Positions 38,346 to 50,566 of a stretch of 64,000 nucleotides of DNA are shown here, piece by piece; positions within the stretch are counted from its first letter, which is position 1, and each line of letters opens with the position of its first letter. The stretch is from the NCBI RefSeq assembly GCF_002897375.1, contig NZ_BFAG01000012.1, forward strand, positions 1 to 64,000, written 5' to 3'. This stretch comes from Deinococcus aerius (GTDB taxonomy: Bacteria; Deinococcota; Deinococci; Deinococcales; Deinococcaceae). The notes under the pieces are model-generated. The model was given only the letters and a program-made list of their open reading frames with translations. It was not told the DNA's origin and ran no database searches. A program made the translations under genes and the position numbers.

Positions 38346-38569
38346 GGCGCCCGGTTGACGATTCCTTGAGCCGGGGCTGGGGAACGGTGGGGGTTAGATA
38401 AACCCTTCTTGCCTTATCCCGCAGTCACCACCCGCCGCCCGCCCCGAGACTGGGACGCTGCCGTTCCTCCCGGGTCCGCCTTCACGGGGTGACCGGGAGG
38501 CCAACCAGATCGAACCTTCCCGCGTCGGCTGCCCGGGTCCGGGTGAGCCGCGCGTGCAGGAAAGGACCC

Positions 38570-40450
38570 ATGCCCAGACGAATCCGAGTCCACGTTCCCG
38601 AGCCCGAACCCGCCCTTTCCGAACCCCACCCCACTCCGCCGGGCACCGGCCCGGGTGCAAAGAACAGGTCCAGGACCGCTGAACCGGTCTCCGTCACAAC
38701 CAGAGCGGCGCCAGCTTCCGCTCTCTCCGCGACGGTTTCGGGCGACGAACGCGCCGGGACGAAAGTTCCCCAACCAAGGTTCAAAGCAGTCAAGCCCACG
38801 GAACCTCCAGCCAAACCGGCCCGGGGCATCCGGCGTGCCCAGCAGATCGCCCGGGAGGTGTTCGGCTACGACCGGCTCCACGAGGCCCAGAAGGAGGCCA
38901 TCGCGTCCGTCCTGGGGGGCAGGGACACCCTCGCCATCATGCCCACCGGCAGCGGCAAGTCGGCGATCTATCAGGTCGCGGCGATGTCGCTGGGCGGCCC
39001 CACGGTGGTCGTCTCGCCCCTGATCGCCCTGCAACGGGATCAGGTCGTGGCGCTGGAGGAGAACGCGCCCGGCCAGGCCGCCCTGGTCAACTCCACCCTG
39101 CGCCCCGCCGAGCGCGAGGAAACCCTGGAGGCCTTTACGGAGGGCGAGGTCGAGTTCCTGTTCCTGGCGCCCGAGCAGCTCGCCCATGCGGAGACGTTGG
39201 AGCGCCTGCGGGCCGCTGGGCCCTCGCTCTTCGTGGTGGACGAGGCGCACTGCGTCTCCGAGTGGGGCCACGACTTCCGGCCCGAGTACCTGCGGCTGGG
39301 GGCGGCGGTGGAGGCGCTGGGGCACCCCACCGTCCTCGCCCTGACCGCGACCGCCGCGCCCCCGGTGCGTGAGGAGATCGTCGAGCGGCTGGGGATGCGG
39401 GGCGCGCAGATCCTCGTGCGCGGCTTCGACCGCCCCAACATCCGGCTCGGGGTGCAGCCGTTCGAGGACGCGGGGACCAAACGGACGGCGCTGCTGGAGG
39501 CTGTCCAGGCCGCCCCCAAGCCCGGCATCGTCTACGCCGCGACCCGCCGGGGTGCCGAGGAGTTCGCGCGTGACCTGACGGAGCGGGGCGTGCGGGCGGC
39601 GGCCTACCACGCCGGGATGAACGCCCCGTCCCGCGAGGCCGTGCAGGCGGCCTTCATGGCGGACGAGCTGGAGGTGATCGTGGCGACCACGGCCTTCGGC
39701 ATGGGGATTGACAAGCAGGGCGTGCGCTTCGTGCACCACCTCGACCTCTCGGGCTCGGTGGACGCCTACTACCAGGAGATCGGGCGGGCGGGGCGGGACG
39801 GCGAGCCCGCCGAGGCGACCCTCTTCTACACGCCCGGCGACCTCCGGCTCCGGCGCTTCTTCGCGGGGGGCACGCTGGTGGACGCCGATCAGGTGGGGGC
39901 GGTGCTGCGGGCGGTGCGTGAACATGGCGGGCCGGTCGATCCGGCCGGGCTCGGGGAGGAGACCGGGCTCTCCCAGACCCGGCTGCTGAGCGCGGTGAAC
40001 CGCCTGGAGGAGGTCGGCGCGCTGGAGGTCCTGCCGGATGGCGAGGTGGTCGCCGTGGAGGGGATGGAGACGCCCGAGGTGGTGGCGCAGGCCGCGCTCG
40101 CCCAGGAGCACCGCCGCGCCTACGAACGCTCCCGCCTGGAGATGATGCGCGGCTACGCCGAGACGGGGGGCTGCCGCCGCGAGTTCCTGCTGAGCTACTT
40201 CGGCGAGGAGTACCACCCCCCCTGCGGCCACTGCGACAACTGCGAGGCCGGGCGGGTGCAGGCCCACCCCAACCCCGACGGCGTGCCCTTCGCCATCGGC
40301 AGCCGGGTCGCCCACCCCACCTTCGGCGAGGGGCTGGTCATGCGCTACGAGGGCGGGAAGGTGACGGTGCTCTTCGACCAGCAGGGCTACCAGACGCTGG
40401 CGCTGCCCGTGGTGCTGGAAAACGGGCTGCTGGAGCCGGTGGGGGCATGA
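38570..40450 (+). CDS. RecQ-like ATP-dependent DNA helicase
   Basis: A 626-aa superfamily 2 helicase. Residues 1-90 are basic, Pro/Ala-rich and probably disordered. The core has MPTGSGKSAIYQV (Walker Lys130), VDEAHCVSEWGHDFRPEYL, LALTATAAPPVREEIV, FGMGIDKQGVRFVHHLD and YQEIGRAGRDGEPAEATLFY. The RecQ zinc site is present (ETGGCRREFLLSYFGE, CGHCDNC). No HRDC domain follows, unlike D. radiodurans RecQ with three; instead a short beta domain (GSRVAHPTFGEGLVMRYEGG) ends the protein. AAAGGA precedes the ATG. Likely role in recombination or replication repair. Confidence 0.93.
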   Translation: MPRRIRVHVPEPEPALSEPHPTPPGTGPGAKNRSRTAEPVSVTTRAAPASALSATVSGDERAGTKVPQPRFKAVKPTEPPAKPARGIRRAQQIAREVFGYDRLHEAQKEAIASVLGGRDTLAIMPTGSGKSAIYQVAAMSLGGPTVVVSPLIALQRDQVVALEENAPGQAALVNSTLRPAEREETLEAFTEGEVEFLFLAPEQLAHAETLERLRAAGPSLFVVDEAHCVSEWGHDFRPEYLRLGAAVEALGHPTVLALTATAAPPVREEIVERLGMRGAQILVRGFDRPNIRLGVQPFEDAGTKRTALLEAVQAAPKPGIVYAATRRGAEEFARDLTERGVRAAAYHAGMNAPSREAVQAAFMADELEVIVATTAFGMGIDKQGVRFVHHLDLSGSVDAYYQEIGRAGRDGEPAEATLFYTPGDLRLRRFFAGGTLVDADQVGAVLRAVREHGGPVDPAGLGEETGLSQTRLLSAVNRLEEVGALEVLPDGEVVAVEGMETPEVVAQAALAQEHRRAYERSRLEMMRGYAETGGCRREFLLSYFGEEYHPPCGHCDNCEAGRVQAHPNPDGVPFAIGSRVAHPTFGEGLVMRYEGGKVTVLFDQQGYQTLALPVVLENGLLEPVGA

Positions 40451-40557
40451 TCGGCCTTTCTCCGTTAAAGAAATGGCCGCGTCGTCATAAGCCGGGGTGA
40501 AGATCCTTCGAGGCTGCCGCCCATCCGGCGCCAGATAATCGAGCCCAGGAGGCCCCT

Positions 40558-40764
40558 ATGGCGAAGATCAACCCCATCCAGCTCCAGAAGCACCTCAAGG
40601 GCGTGAACTACCCGGCGAGCAAGCAGGACCTGATGGACGCCGCCGAGGAGAACGGCGCGGACGACGACGTGCGCTCGATGCTCGACGAACTCCCCGACGA
40701 GGAGTACGAGACGCCCGCCGCCGTGAATAAGGCGCTCGGAGGCATGGACAGCGGCGACGAGTAG
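40558..40764 (+). CDS. DUF2795 domain protein
   Basis: A 68-aa acidic cytoplasmic protein of the DUF2795 family, with NPIQLQKHLKGVNYPASKQD and DDVRSMLDELPDEEYETPAA. AGGAGG lies about 6 nt before the ATG. Function unknown; family members are small, often stress-associated proteins. It is followed by a strong convergent terminator. Confidence 0.85.
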   Translation: MAKINPIQLQKHLKGVNYPASKQDLMDAAEENGADDDVRSMLDELPDEEYETPAAVNKALGGMDSGDE

Positions 40765-40784
40765 AGAGTTGGGGAAAGTTTAGG

Positions 40785-40818
40785 GGGGAGGGGTCGCCGA
40801 CCGGGCTGACCCCTCCCC
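40785..40818. terminator. Bidirectional terminator
   Basis: Arms GGGGAGGGGTC and GACCCCTCCCC (11 bp perfect) between the convergent DUF2795 gene and substrate-binding protein gene. Confidence 0.8.
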
Positions 40819-40831
40819 TCTCCCTTGTTCC

Positions 40832-41788
<957 letters not shown>

Positions 41789-41795
41789 GGGGGCG

Positions 41796-41801
41796 AGTAT
41801 A
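41796..41801 (-). promoter_or_regulatory. -10 element for leaderless substrate-binding protein gene
   Basis: Minus strand TATACT (5 of 6 consensus) followed by 7 nt and the ATG at 41788. Confidence 0.55.
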
Positions 41802-41996
41802 GGGGCGCTCGGTGACGTGACCATGACCCGCCTCGCGGTCCGGGTGAAGCTCCTGCCTTCCCGGCCCTCACTCATCCTTGTGACGATCTATCGGTGCCCG
41901 GCCCCCCTGCCCCCGGGTGGTAGACTCCGGGGTGCGCCTGCATAGGCGGGGGCCAGTTGGGCCACCTCGTGAGCGGGGCGCAGCGAAAGGAAGATC

Positions 41997-42872
41997 ATGA
42001 CCGACGACAGCAGGCAGCACACCCCGGACGAGACCCCGGAGGAACTGCGCGACATTTTGCCCGAGCTTCAGGGCGAGCCCGACGAGGACCCCGTGCTGGA
42101 CGCACAGGAGGCCGAGGAAGAGGGCGTGATGGTGGCCGCGATGGACAGCGGCAACGTGAGTGACGAGGACGAGAGCGGCGAGGGTGAAGAGGGCGAGGAC
42201 GAGTACATCGACGCCGATGACCTGCTCGCCGTGCTGGGCGAGATGAAGGAGATGCTCGAGGCCCAGGGCAAGGAAATCCGCGGCCTGCGCCGCGAGATGC
42301 GCGAACTGCGCGAGAGCCAGGGCAGTCAGGGCGGCGGCTTCCGTCCGCGCGAGGACCGTCAGGGTGGCGGTTTCCAGGGTGGCGGTGACCGTGGCGGCTT
42401 CCGTCCCCGTGAAGACCGTGGGGGTTACCAGGGTGGCGGCGACCGCGGCGGGTTCCGCGGCGACCGTCAGGAGGGCGGCTTCCGCCCCCGCGAGGATCGT
42501 GGCGGCTTCCAGGGCGGCGGTGACCGTGGCGGGTTCCGTCCGCGCGAAGACCGTCAGGGCGGCGGTTTCCAGGGTGGCGGTGACCGTGGGGGCTTCCGCC
42601 CCCGCGACGACCGCGGCGGTCAGGGCGGCGGCTTCCGTCCCCGCGAGGATCGTGGCGGCTTCCAGGGCGGCGGTGACCGCGGGGGCTTCCGTCCCCGTGA
42701 CGACCGTGGTGGTCAGGGTGGCGGTTTCCGTCCGCGCGAGGACCGGGGCGACCGCAACTTCGGCGACCGCGAGTTCCGTCCCCGCGAGGGTGGCGATACG
42801 GGCGGCGAGGGCTTCCGTCCCCGCGCCCGCGCCGACCGCGGCTGGGGCAACAAGCGCCGCGACGACGAATAA
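41997..42872 (+). CDS. Acidic/coiled-coil protein with a C-terminal RGG-repeat region
   Basis: A 291-aa protein in three parts. Residues 1-75 are very acidic (DEDESGEGEEGEDEYIDADD), residues about 73-108 form a predicted coiled coil (LLAVLGEMKEMLEAQ, RREMRELRESQ), and residues 112-290 are low-complexity Gly/Arg/Asp/Phe repeats built from GGFRPREDR and GGFQGGGDR units. The tail is RGG/RG-like and disordered, a composition linked in other proteins to RNA binding and condensate formation; this is inference. No enzyme domain is visible. GGAAG precedes the ATG. The repeats are near-identical at DNA level, so copy number may vary between strains. Confidence 0.85.
   Translation: MTDDSRQHTPDETPEELRDILPELQGEPDEDPVLDAQEAEEEGVMVAAMDSGNVSDEDESGEGEEGEDEYIDADDLLAVLGEMKEMLEAQGKEIRGLRREMRELRESQGSQGGGFRPREDRQGGGFQGGGDRGGFRPREDRGGYQGGGDRGGFRGDRQEGGFRPREDRGGFQGGGDRGGFRPREDRQGGGFQGGGDRGGFRPRDDRGGQGGGFRPREDRGGFQGGGDRGGFRPRDDRGGQGGGFRPREDRGDRNFGDREFRPREGGDTGGEGFRPRARADRGWGNKRRDDE
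42320..42830 (+). repeat. Tandem coding repeats of the RGG tail
   Basis: Irregular tandem repeats of roughly 24-60 bp encoding GGFRPREDRGG and FQGGGDR units. Unit length varies and all stay in frame, so they are coding repeats, not a CRISPR array. Confidence 0.85.
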
Positions 42873-42888
42873 GTCAACCTAGAGAAAG

Positions 42889-42919
42889 GGCCGGGAGGTA
42901 ATTCCCGGCCTTCTCCTTT
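42889..42919. terminator. Terminator between convergent RGG-protein and S9 peptidase genes
   Basis: Arms GGCCGGGA and TCCCGGCC around a 6-nt loop, followed on plus by TTCTCCTTT. Confidence 0.75.
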
Positions 42920-42925
42920 GGTGTC

Positions 42926-44920
<1,995 letters not shown>

Positions 44921-45119
44921 ACCGCAGTCAAGCATACGGCTCCTTCCCGTACAGCCCGATTTGCGCCCCTCATGAGCCTTCGCTCAAGGGAAAAGGCACC
45001 GGCTCTTGCCCTTTCCAGAGGGAGAAAACCTACGCTGGACGTACCGGAAGCTTTCGGACCCCTTGCCAAAGAGCACGTGCGTGGCGCTCCAACATCCCCA
45101 CTTCGCCCGGAGGACCTGC

Positions 45120-45311
45120 ATGGATGAACTTCTCTGCACCTGGGTGCCTGGAACCATCGACATCGTTCGGCTGAAAGTCTCGGGCCGCACCATCGAGCTG
45201 ACGAGCACCCGGCTGGCCCGCATCTTCGGGTCGCGGGCGCTGGACGAGCTGTATCTCAAGGGCCGCACGGTCCTGAAGGCCAACCCGCAACAGGTCGCCC
45301 TGCTCGCCTGA
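45120..45311 (+). CDS. Small hypothetical protein
   Basis: A 63-aa protein I cannot assign. It starts MDELLCTWVPGTIDIVRLKV and continues with GRTIELTSTRLARIFG and DELYLKGRTVLKANPQ. GGAGG lies 6 nt before the ATG, a strong start signal, and an in-frame extension upstream has none. It seems a compact alpha/beta protein with one Cys, no signal peptide and no membrane segment, standing alone between the S9 and M20 peptidase genes. Confidence 0.75.
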   Translation: MDELLCTWVPGTIDIVRLKVSGRTIELTSTRLARIFGSRALDELYLKGRTVLKANPQQVALLA

Positions 45312-45387
45312 GGCGGTTCCTGTCGCCGCCCCGCACCTGACCCGCGGGGCGGCGTTCCGTCACGCCCAGAAACGCCCCGGGGCCGGA

Positions 45388-45393
45388 TAGCAT
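45388..45393 (+). promoter_or_regulatory. -10 element for leaderless M20 peptidase gene
   Basis: TAGCAT followed by 6 nt and the ATG at 45400; no Shine-Dalgarno site. Confidence 0.55.
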
Positions 45394-45399
45394 GGCCTC

Positions 45400-46494
<1,095 letters not shown>

Positions 46495-46522
46495 GCCGCC
46501 CTCGTCCATTCTGGGAGACGCC

Positions 46523-46825
46523 ATGTTCAACCTCTTCGGCAGGAAAAAATCGTCCGCCAACCCCTACGTCAAGCAGGACGACCCGCAGACCTTCCGCGTG
46601 CGCGTCCGCACCCGACTCCACGGCGAGGTCGTCGAGTTCCGCTTCACCAAGGCCGCCCACATCGGCGCGGACGACGAGGGCGGCTACCTGTTCCGCAAGG
46701 CTGTCGTCAGCCCGGCGCACTTTGACCGGGGCGAACTGCTCGTGCGCTTCGACTCACGTTACAACGTGACCGCGACGGAGGGCGAGGGCGTGGAGTTTAT
46801 TCCAGTCCGCGAGTGGGAGGATTGA
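46523..46825 (+). CDS. Hypothetical protein
   Basis: A 100-aa basic protein without a recognised domain. It starts MFNLFGRKKSSANPYVKQDD and has beta-rich stretches FRVRVRTRLHGEVVEFRFTK and GELLVRFDSRYNVTATEGEG. GGGAG lies 5 nt before the ATG. The M20 gene ends 28 bp upstream, so the two may be co-transcribed. No signal peptide is seen. Confidence 0.7.
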   Translation: MFNLFGRKKSSANPYVKQDDPQTFRVRVRTRLHGEVVEFRFTKAAHIGADDEGGYLFRKAVVSPAHFDRGELLVRFDSRYNVTATEGEGVEFIPVREWED

Positions 46826-47060
46826 AGAGTTACTGTTGAGCTTTCGGTTGTTTGAATTGCTCCGATTGATCCATTTCGTGCTTCTCCTAGCAAAGCTCGG
46901 GAGAGGAACAGTAGAACCTGCTACCGTTCAATTTCCACGTCACAAAATGCCTAACGCTTCCTCCATATGGACTTACGGTGGAATGAAGGTGGCCTGATTT
47001 CACCTCATCGTGGGACCTGCCAAGCTACGGGCGTTCATTGCTCGCCCCGGAGGTTTCACC
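46826..47060. other. AT-richer intergenic region
   Basis: About 235 bp with clearly lower GC than the flanks. It holds a 33-aa frame (ATG at 46967) whose TAA overlaps the DUF4142 gene start but which lacks a ribosome binding site, and a weak hairpin (AAGGTG facing CACCT near 46985-47008). No convincing gene. Confidence 0.4.
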
Positions 47061-47600
47061 ATGAATAAACGTCTTGCCGTTTCCGCGCTGACCCTCTCGT
47101 TTGCCCTCTCGACGGCCTTTGCCGGGGGTTCGGCCCAGGCCCCCCTCGGTCCCGTCACCACCGCCCAGGTGTCCAACGACTCGGACGTGCTCGCCATGGA
47201 AGTCATGTCCATGAGCAACCTCACCGAGATCACGACCTCGCAGCTCGCGCTGCAAAAGAGCAGCAACCCGGCGATCCGGGCCTTCGCCCAGCAGATGATT
47301 ACCGAGCACACCAAGGCGCAGGCCGAGCTGAGTAGCCTCGCCGCCCAGAAGGGCATCCGCATCACCGACAAGCCGGGCGCCGACCAGCGCCTGCTCTACA
47401 ACCGGCTGACCACGCTCTCGGGGGCCGCCTTCGACGCCGCCTACAAGAACGTGCAGGTCAACGGCCACGCGATGACCCTCGCGCTGATCCAGACCTACCG
47501 CTCCGTTGGCAATGACCCGCAGGGCCTCGCCCTCGCTGCCAAGATGCAGCCCGTCGTGGCCCGCCACCTCGAAGAGGCCAAGGCGCTGCCGGGGGGCTGA
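47061..47600 (+). CDS. DUF4142 domain-containing exported protein
   Basis: A 179-aa secreted or periplasmic helical protein. A signal peptide (MNKRLAVSALTLSFALSTAF, cut near FAGGSA) precedes a DUF4142 domain with SMSNLTEITTSQLALQKSSN, IRAFAQQMITEHTKAQAELS and HAMTLALIQTYRSVGNDPQG. The family is ferritin-like in fold but without clear metal ligands here. GGAGG lies 7 nt before the ATG, and a strong terminator follows. Confidence 0.88.
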   Translation: MNKRLAVSALTLSFALSTAFAGGSAQAPLGPVTTAQVSNDSDVLAMEVMSMSNLTEITTSQLALQKSSNPAIRAFAQQMITEHTKAQAELSSLAAQKGIRITDKPGADQRLLYNRLTTLSGAAFDAAYKNVQVNGHAMTLALIQTYRSVGNDPQGLALAAKMQPVVARHLEEAKALPGG

Positions 47601-47614
47601 GGCGCGTAAGCGAG

Positions 47615-47643
47615 GAGCCTGGGCGCGTCCCGGGCTCTTTTTG
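47615..47643 (+). terminator. Rho-independent terminator of the DUF4142 gene
   Basis: GAGCCTGGG and CCCGGGCTC arms with loop CGCGT, followed by TTTTTG. Confidence 0.85.
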
Positions 47644-47675
47644 TTTTGGAACTCGGCTGAGAGCGGCTGTGTTTT

Positions 47676-47840
47676 CCTCTCTCCCCTTAAAGGAGACTCG
47701 CAGGGCTGCTTGCAGCGGGCTGGGGAGAGGGGGCGTGTGACCCGCCTGAGCGTCTGCAAGAGGGCCTGCCTGGTCTACTGGCCGCGCTGGGGGTCGTGCC
47801 CGTTCACCCCCACCCGGCCTCCCCCCTCAAGGGGGAGGGG
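47676..47840. repeat. Intergenic inverted-repeat element
   Basis: Contains CCTCTCTCCCC (47676-47686) facing GGGGAGAGG near 47722, and CCTCCCCC facing GGGGGAGG at 47818-47838. Similar motifs occur at 1429-1458 and 33808-33832. No gene is visible in the roughly 240 bp. Confidence 0.4.
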
Positions 47841-47880
47841 CTTTAAAAACTGTGTGGCGCACAATCTCCAGCGACAAGGC

Positions 47881-48534
47881 CTACCCCCCGACCTCGTAGA
47901 ACGTCTCCTCCGTGATGCGCTCGGGGAACTTGCGGATGAAGTCCACCGTGCTCAGCGCCTGGGTGCGGTGGCAGGCGATGGCCTGGAGCTTGCGGCGGAT
48001 GTGGCGGGTCACGTCGCGGCGCCGGTTGGGTAGAATCCAGGCGGAGCGCAGGTCCTCGCGCTCGGGGGGCGTGGCGCTGGCGTAGTACCACAGGCGGGGC
48101 CGCTCTTCCGCTGGCAGGGTGTCCCACGCGGCCTTGACCGCGCGGTGGGTGGTCACGTGGTCGGGGTGGCCGTTGCTGCCGTTGGGGGGGAAGGTCAGCA
48201 CGACCTCCGGGCGGTGCCGGGCCATCGCCTCCCGCGCCACCTCGACGAGCGGCTCAAGCGGCTGGTCTTTGAGGTACTTGTCGGGGAAGGTGTGCTGCTC
48301 GTGGACCGTCAGCCCGATCACGTCCAGGCAGGCTTTCAACTCGGCCTGGCGCATCCGGGCGAGTTCCTCGGGGCCCTCGGCCAGTCCCAGGGTGCGCCCC
48401 GCCTCGCCGCGGGTGAGGGTGACGAGGCCGCAGCGGTGCCCCTCCTCCAGCAGGTCCATCAGGGTGCCTGACGCCCCGTACACCTCGTCGTCGGGGTGGG
48501 GCACGATGAGCAGGAGTTTCAGGCGGTCGGTCAT
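47881..48534 (-). CDS. PIG-L family deacetylase, probably bacillithiol biosynthesis (BshB2-like)
   Basis: A 217-aa zinc-dependent N-acetylglucosamine-type deacetylase. Zinc motif PHPDDEVYGASGTLMDLL, GEAGRTLGLAEGPEELARMR and NGSNGHPDHVTTHRAVKAAW (second His site) match BshB2-type enzymes, which deacetylate GlcNAc-malate in bacillithiol synthesis; Deinococcus makes bacillithiol. The start is leaderless (TATTCT 7 nt upstream). The other bsh genes are not here. Confidence 0.87.
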   Translation of the reverse strand: MTDRLKLLLIVPHPDDEVYGASGTLMDLLEEGHRCGLVTLTRGEAGRTLGLAEGPEELARMRQAELKACLDVIGLTVHEQHTFPDKYLKDQPLEPLVEVAREAMARHRPEVVLTFPPNGSNGHPDHVTTHRAVKAAWDTLPAEERPRLWYYASATPPEREDLRSAWILPNRRRDVTRHIRRKLQAIACHRTQALSTVDFIRKFPERITEETFYEVGG

Positions 48535-48541
48535 GCGGCCC

Positions 48542-48547
48542 AGAATA
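48542..48547 (-). promoter_or_regulatory. -10 element for leaderless PIG-L deacetylase gene
   Basis: Minus strand TATTCT followed by 7 nt and the ATG at 48534. Confidence 0.55.
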
Positions 48548-48605
48548 GGGCGGGTAGGCGCTGTGGCCGATGTGCGTTCCCAACGGCCCGGTACAGGATG
48601 GTCCC

Positions 48606-49601
48606 GTGAACGATGCCCCCTTTCTCCTGCGCGCGCCCCGCAAGCCGGACGACTACCCGGACGTGGCGGCGGTGCTGACGGCCTCCGACCCCGAATGGCC
48701 CGTAACGCCCGAGCTGCTGCGTGTCTGGGACGAGGCGCACGACCCTGACCTCTTCCGCACCGAGGTCGTCGCCGAGCAGGATGGCCGCGTGGTGGGCGTG
48801 GGCCGGATCGGGCACGACGACTTCGCCTTCGAGGAGTGGCGCTACTGGGGCAGCCTGAGTGTGGACCCGGAGGCGCGGGGGCGGGGCATCGGCGGGGCGC
48901 TGTACGAGGAACTGCTCTCGCGGGTGCGAGCGCGTGGGGCGCGGGAGGTCCGCACCATGCTCACCGACGGGCCGCACCACGCCCCGGGCCGCGCCTTTCT
49001 GGAGCGCCGGGGGTTCCGCGTCGCCTGGGAGCGGTACGAGTCGCGGCTGGACACGGGCGCGGCGGACCTGGGCCGGTTCGGGGAGCTGCTGGCGAGCGTC
49101 GCGGCGCAGGGCGTCGAGCTGCACAGCATCGCTGACCTCACCGCCGACCCCCAGCGTGACCGGCGGCTGTGGGAACTCGACTGGCTCCTCTTCCAGGACG
49201 TGCCGATGGGAAACACGCTCACCAAGCGGCCCTTTGAGGCGTGGGTGAAACAGGAACTGGAGGACCCCACCTTCGCGCCGGAACTGTCCTTCGTGGCCGT
49301 CCGGCCTGAACTGGACGACCCCCTCACCGGCCCCTACGTCGGCTACACGACGTTGATGCGGAACCCGGCGGGCTTCCACGTGATCGGCATGACGGGCGTG
49401 CGGCGCGAGGACCGGGGCCGGGGCGTCGCCAGGGCGCTCAAGGTGGCAGCGATGCGGGCCTTGAGGGAGGCGGGCGGCGGTGAAATCCGCACCCTGAACG
49501 ACCCGCCCAACAAGGCGATGCTCGGCATGAACGAGGCGCTGGGCTTCGTGCGCGGCCCCACCCACCTGCGCTACGAGCTGCGGCTGGGGGAGGAGGCATG
49601 A
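48606..49601 (+). CDS. Two-domain GNAT acetyltransferase, copy 1 of 3
   Basis: A 331-aa protein with two GCN5-type halves. The N-terminal half has the acetyl-CoA motif LSVDPEARGRGIGGALYEEL and FLERRGFRVAWERYESRLD; the C-terminal half has RREDRGRGVARALKVAAMRA and MNEALGFVRGPTHLRYEL. The GTG at 48606 is taken because CAGGAT lies 6 nt upstream (weak leaderless pattern); an earlier in-frame start at 48570 is less likely. The stop overlaps the next paralogue. Substrates unknown; two-domain GNATs of this sort include antibiotic-modifying enzymes such as MshD-like and Eis-like types. Confidence 0.86.
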   Translation: MNDAPFLLRAPRKPDDYPDVAAVLTASDPEWPVTPELLRVWDEAHDPDLFRTEVVAEQDGRVVGVGRIGHDDFAFEEWRYWGSLSVDPEARGRGIGGALYEELLSRVRARGAREVRTMLTDGPHHAPGRAFLERRGFRVAWERYESRLDTGAADLGRFGELLASVAAQGVELHSIADLTADPQRDRRLWELDWLLFQDVPMGNTLTKRPFEAWVKQELEDPTFAPELSFVAVRPELDDPLTGPYVGYTTLMRNPAGFHVIGMTGVRREDRGRGVARALKVAAMRALREAGGGEIRTLNDPPNKAMLGMNEALGFVRGPTHLRYELRLGEEA

Positions 49602-50566
49602 ATATCCGCGAGACGACCGACGCCGACCTGCCCGTGCTGGCCGGGATCATGAACGCGGTCAACCCCCGGCATCCCGTGACCGCCGAGCTGCTGGGGCACG
49701 AGTTGCGAAGCCTGCGCGAACACCCGCTGAACCCCTACGTGGGGGTCTGGCTCGCCGAGGAGGGCGGGCGGGCGGTGGGCACGGGCTTCCTCATGCAGCC
49801 CCCCGGCATGTTCCACCCTGGCCGCTACTGGGCCGAGGTGATGGTGCTGCCGGAGGCGACGGGCCGGGGGGTGGGCCGCGCCCTCGCGGACATACTGGAG
49901 AATTGTTTGGCGGGGCGGGGCGCGAGGGAGGTGCAGGCGGGCGCCTACGAGGACGAGCCGCGCGGCCTCGCGTTCCTGACCCGGCGCGGTTTTACCGAGA
50001 CGATGCGCTATTTCGACAATGTGCTTGACCTGACGGCCTTCGACCCGGCGGCCTGGGTGCAGGAGGCGCGGTTGCCGGAGGGCCTGCGCGCGGTCAGCCT
50101 CGCGGGGCTGATCGCCGAACAGGGGGAGGATGCCGCCTGGCGGGCCTACCACTCGGCCTTTGCAGAGGCGCGCGAGGACGTGCCGCGCACAGGTGCGGCG
50201 ACGCCTCTTTCCTTCGAAACCTTCCGGGAGCGGGGGGCGGGACCCACCTTCCTGCCGTGGGGCGTGCTGCTCGCCGTGACCGACGCGGGTGAGGTCGTCG
50301 CCCTCTCTGAAATGTACGCCGACCCCACCGACGCCACTCGCATCAACACCGGCCTGACCGGCACCCGCCGGGCGTGGCGACGCCAAGGGCTGGGCCTCGC
50401 GCTCAAGCTCGCCGCCCTGGGCCAGGCCCGGGAGCGCGGAATTCGGACCGTCTGGACGAACAACGCGACCACGAACCTCCCCATGCTCGCGCTGAACGAG
50501 CGGCTGGGCTTTCGCCCCCGGCCCGCCTTCATCGAGATGCGGCGCGGGAGTGTGGAGGGAGTATGA
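49598..50566 (+). CDS. Two-domain GNAT acetyltransferase, copy 2 of 3
   Basis: A 322-aa paralogue of its neighbours. N-terminal half: EVMVLPEATGRGVGRALADI and FLTRRGFTETMRYFDNVLDL. C-terminal half: TGTRRAWRRQGLGLALKLAA and LNERLGFRPRPAFIEMRRG. The ATG overlaps the previous stop (ATGA) and its own stop overlaps the third copy, so the trio is translationally coupled. Confidence 0.88.
   Translation: MNIRETTDADLPVLAGIMNAVNPRHPVTAELLGHELRSLREHPLNPYVGVWLAEEGGRAVGTGFLMQPPGMFHPGRYWAEVMVLPEATGRGVGRALADILENCLAGRGAREVQAGAYEDEPRGLAFLTRRGFTETMRYFDNVLDLTAFDPAAWVQEARLPEGLRAVSLAGLIAEQGEDAAWRAYHSAFAEAREDVPRTGAATPLSFETFRERGAGPTFLPWGVLLAVTDAGEVVALSEMYADPTDATRINTGLTGTRRAWRRQGLGLALKLAALGQARERGIRTVWTNNATTNLPMLALNERLGFRPRPAFIEMRRGSVEGV

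Noticed and set aside
42320..42830. CRISPR-like array
   Set aside because: Repeats are in frame within the RGG gene, vary in length and have no regular spacers.
42364..42882. 172-aa Ala/Arg/Val-rich open frame
   Set aside because: An alternative frame of the RGG repeats; no start signal and no family.
46967..47068. 33-aa ORF overlapping the DUF4142 gene start
   Set aside because: No ribosome binding site or -10 box at a useful distance; the DUF4142 gene has its own GGAGG.
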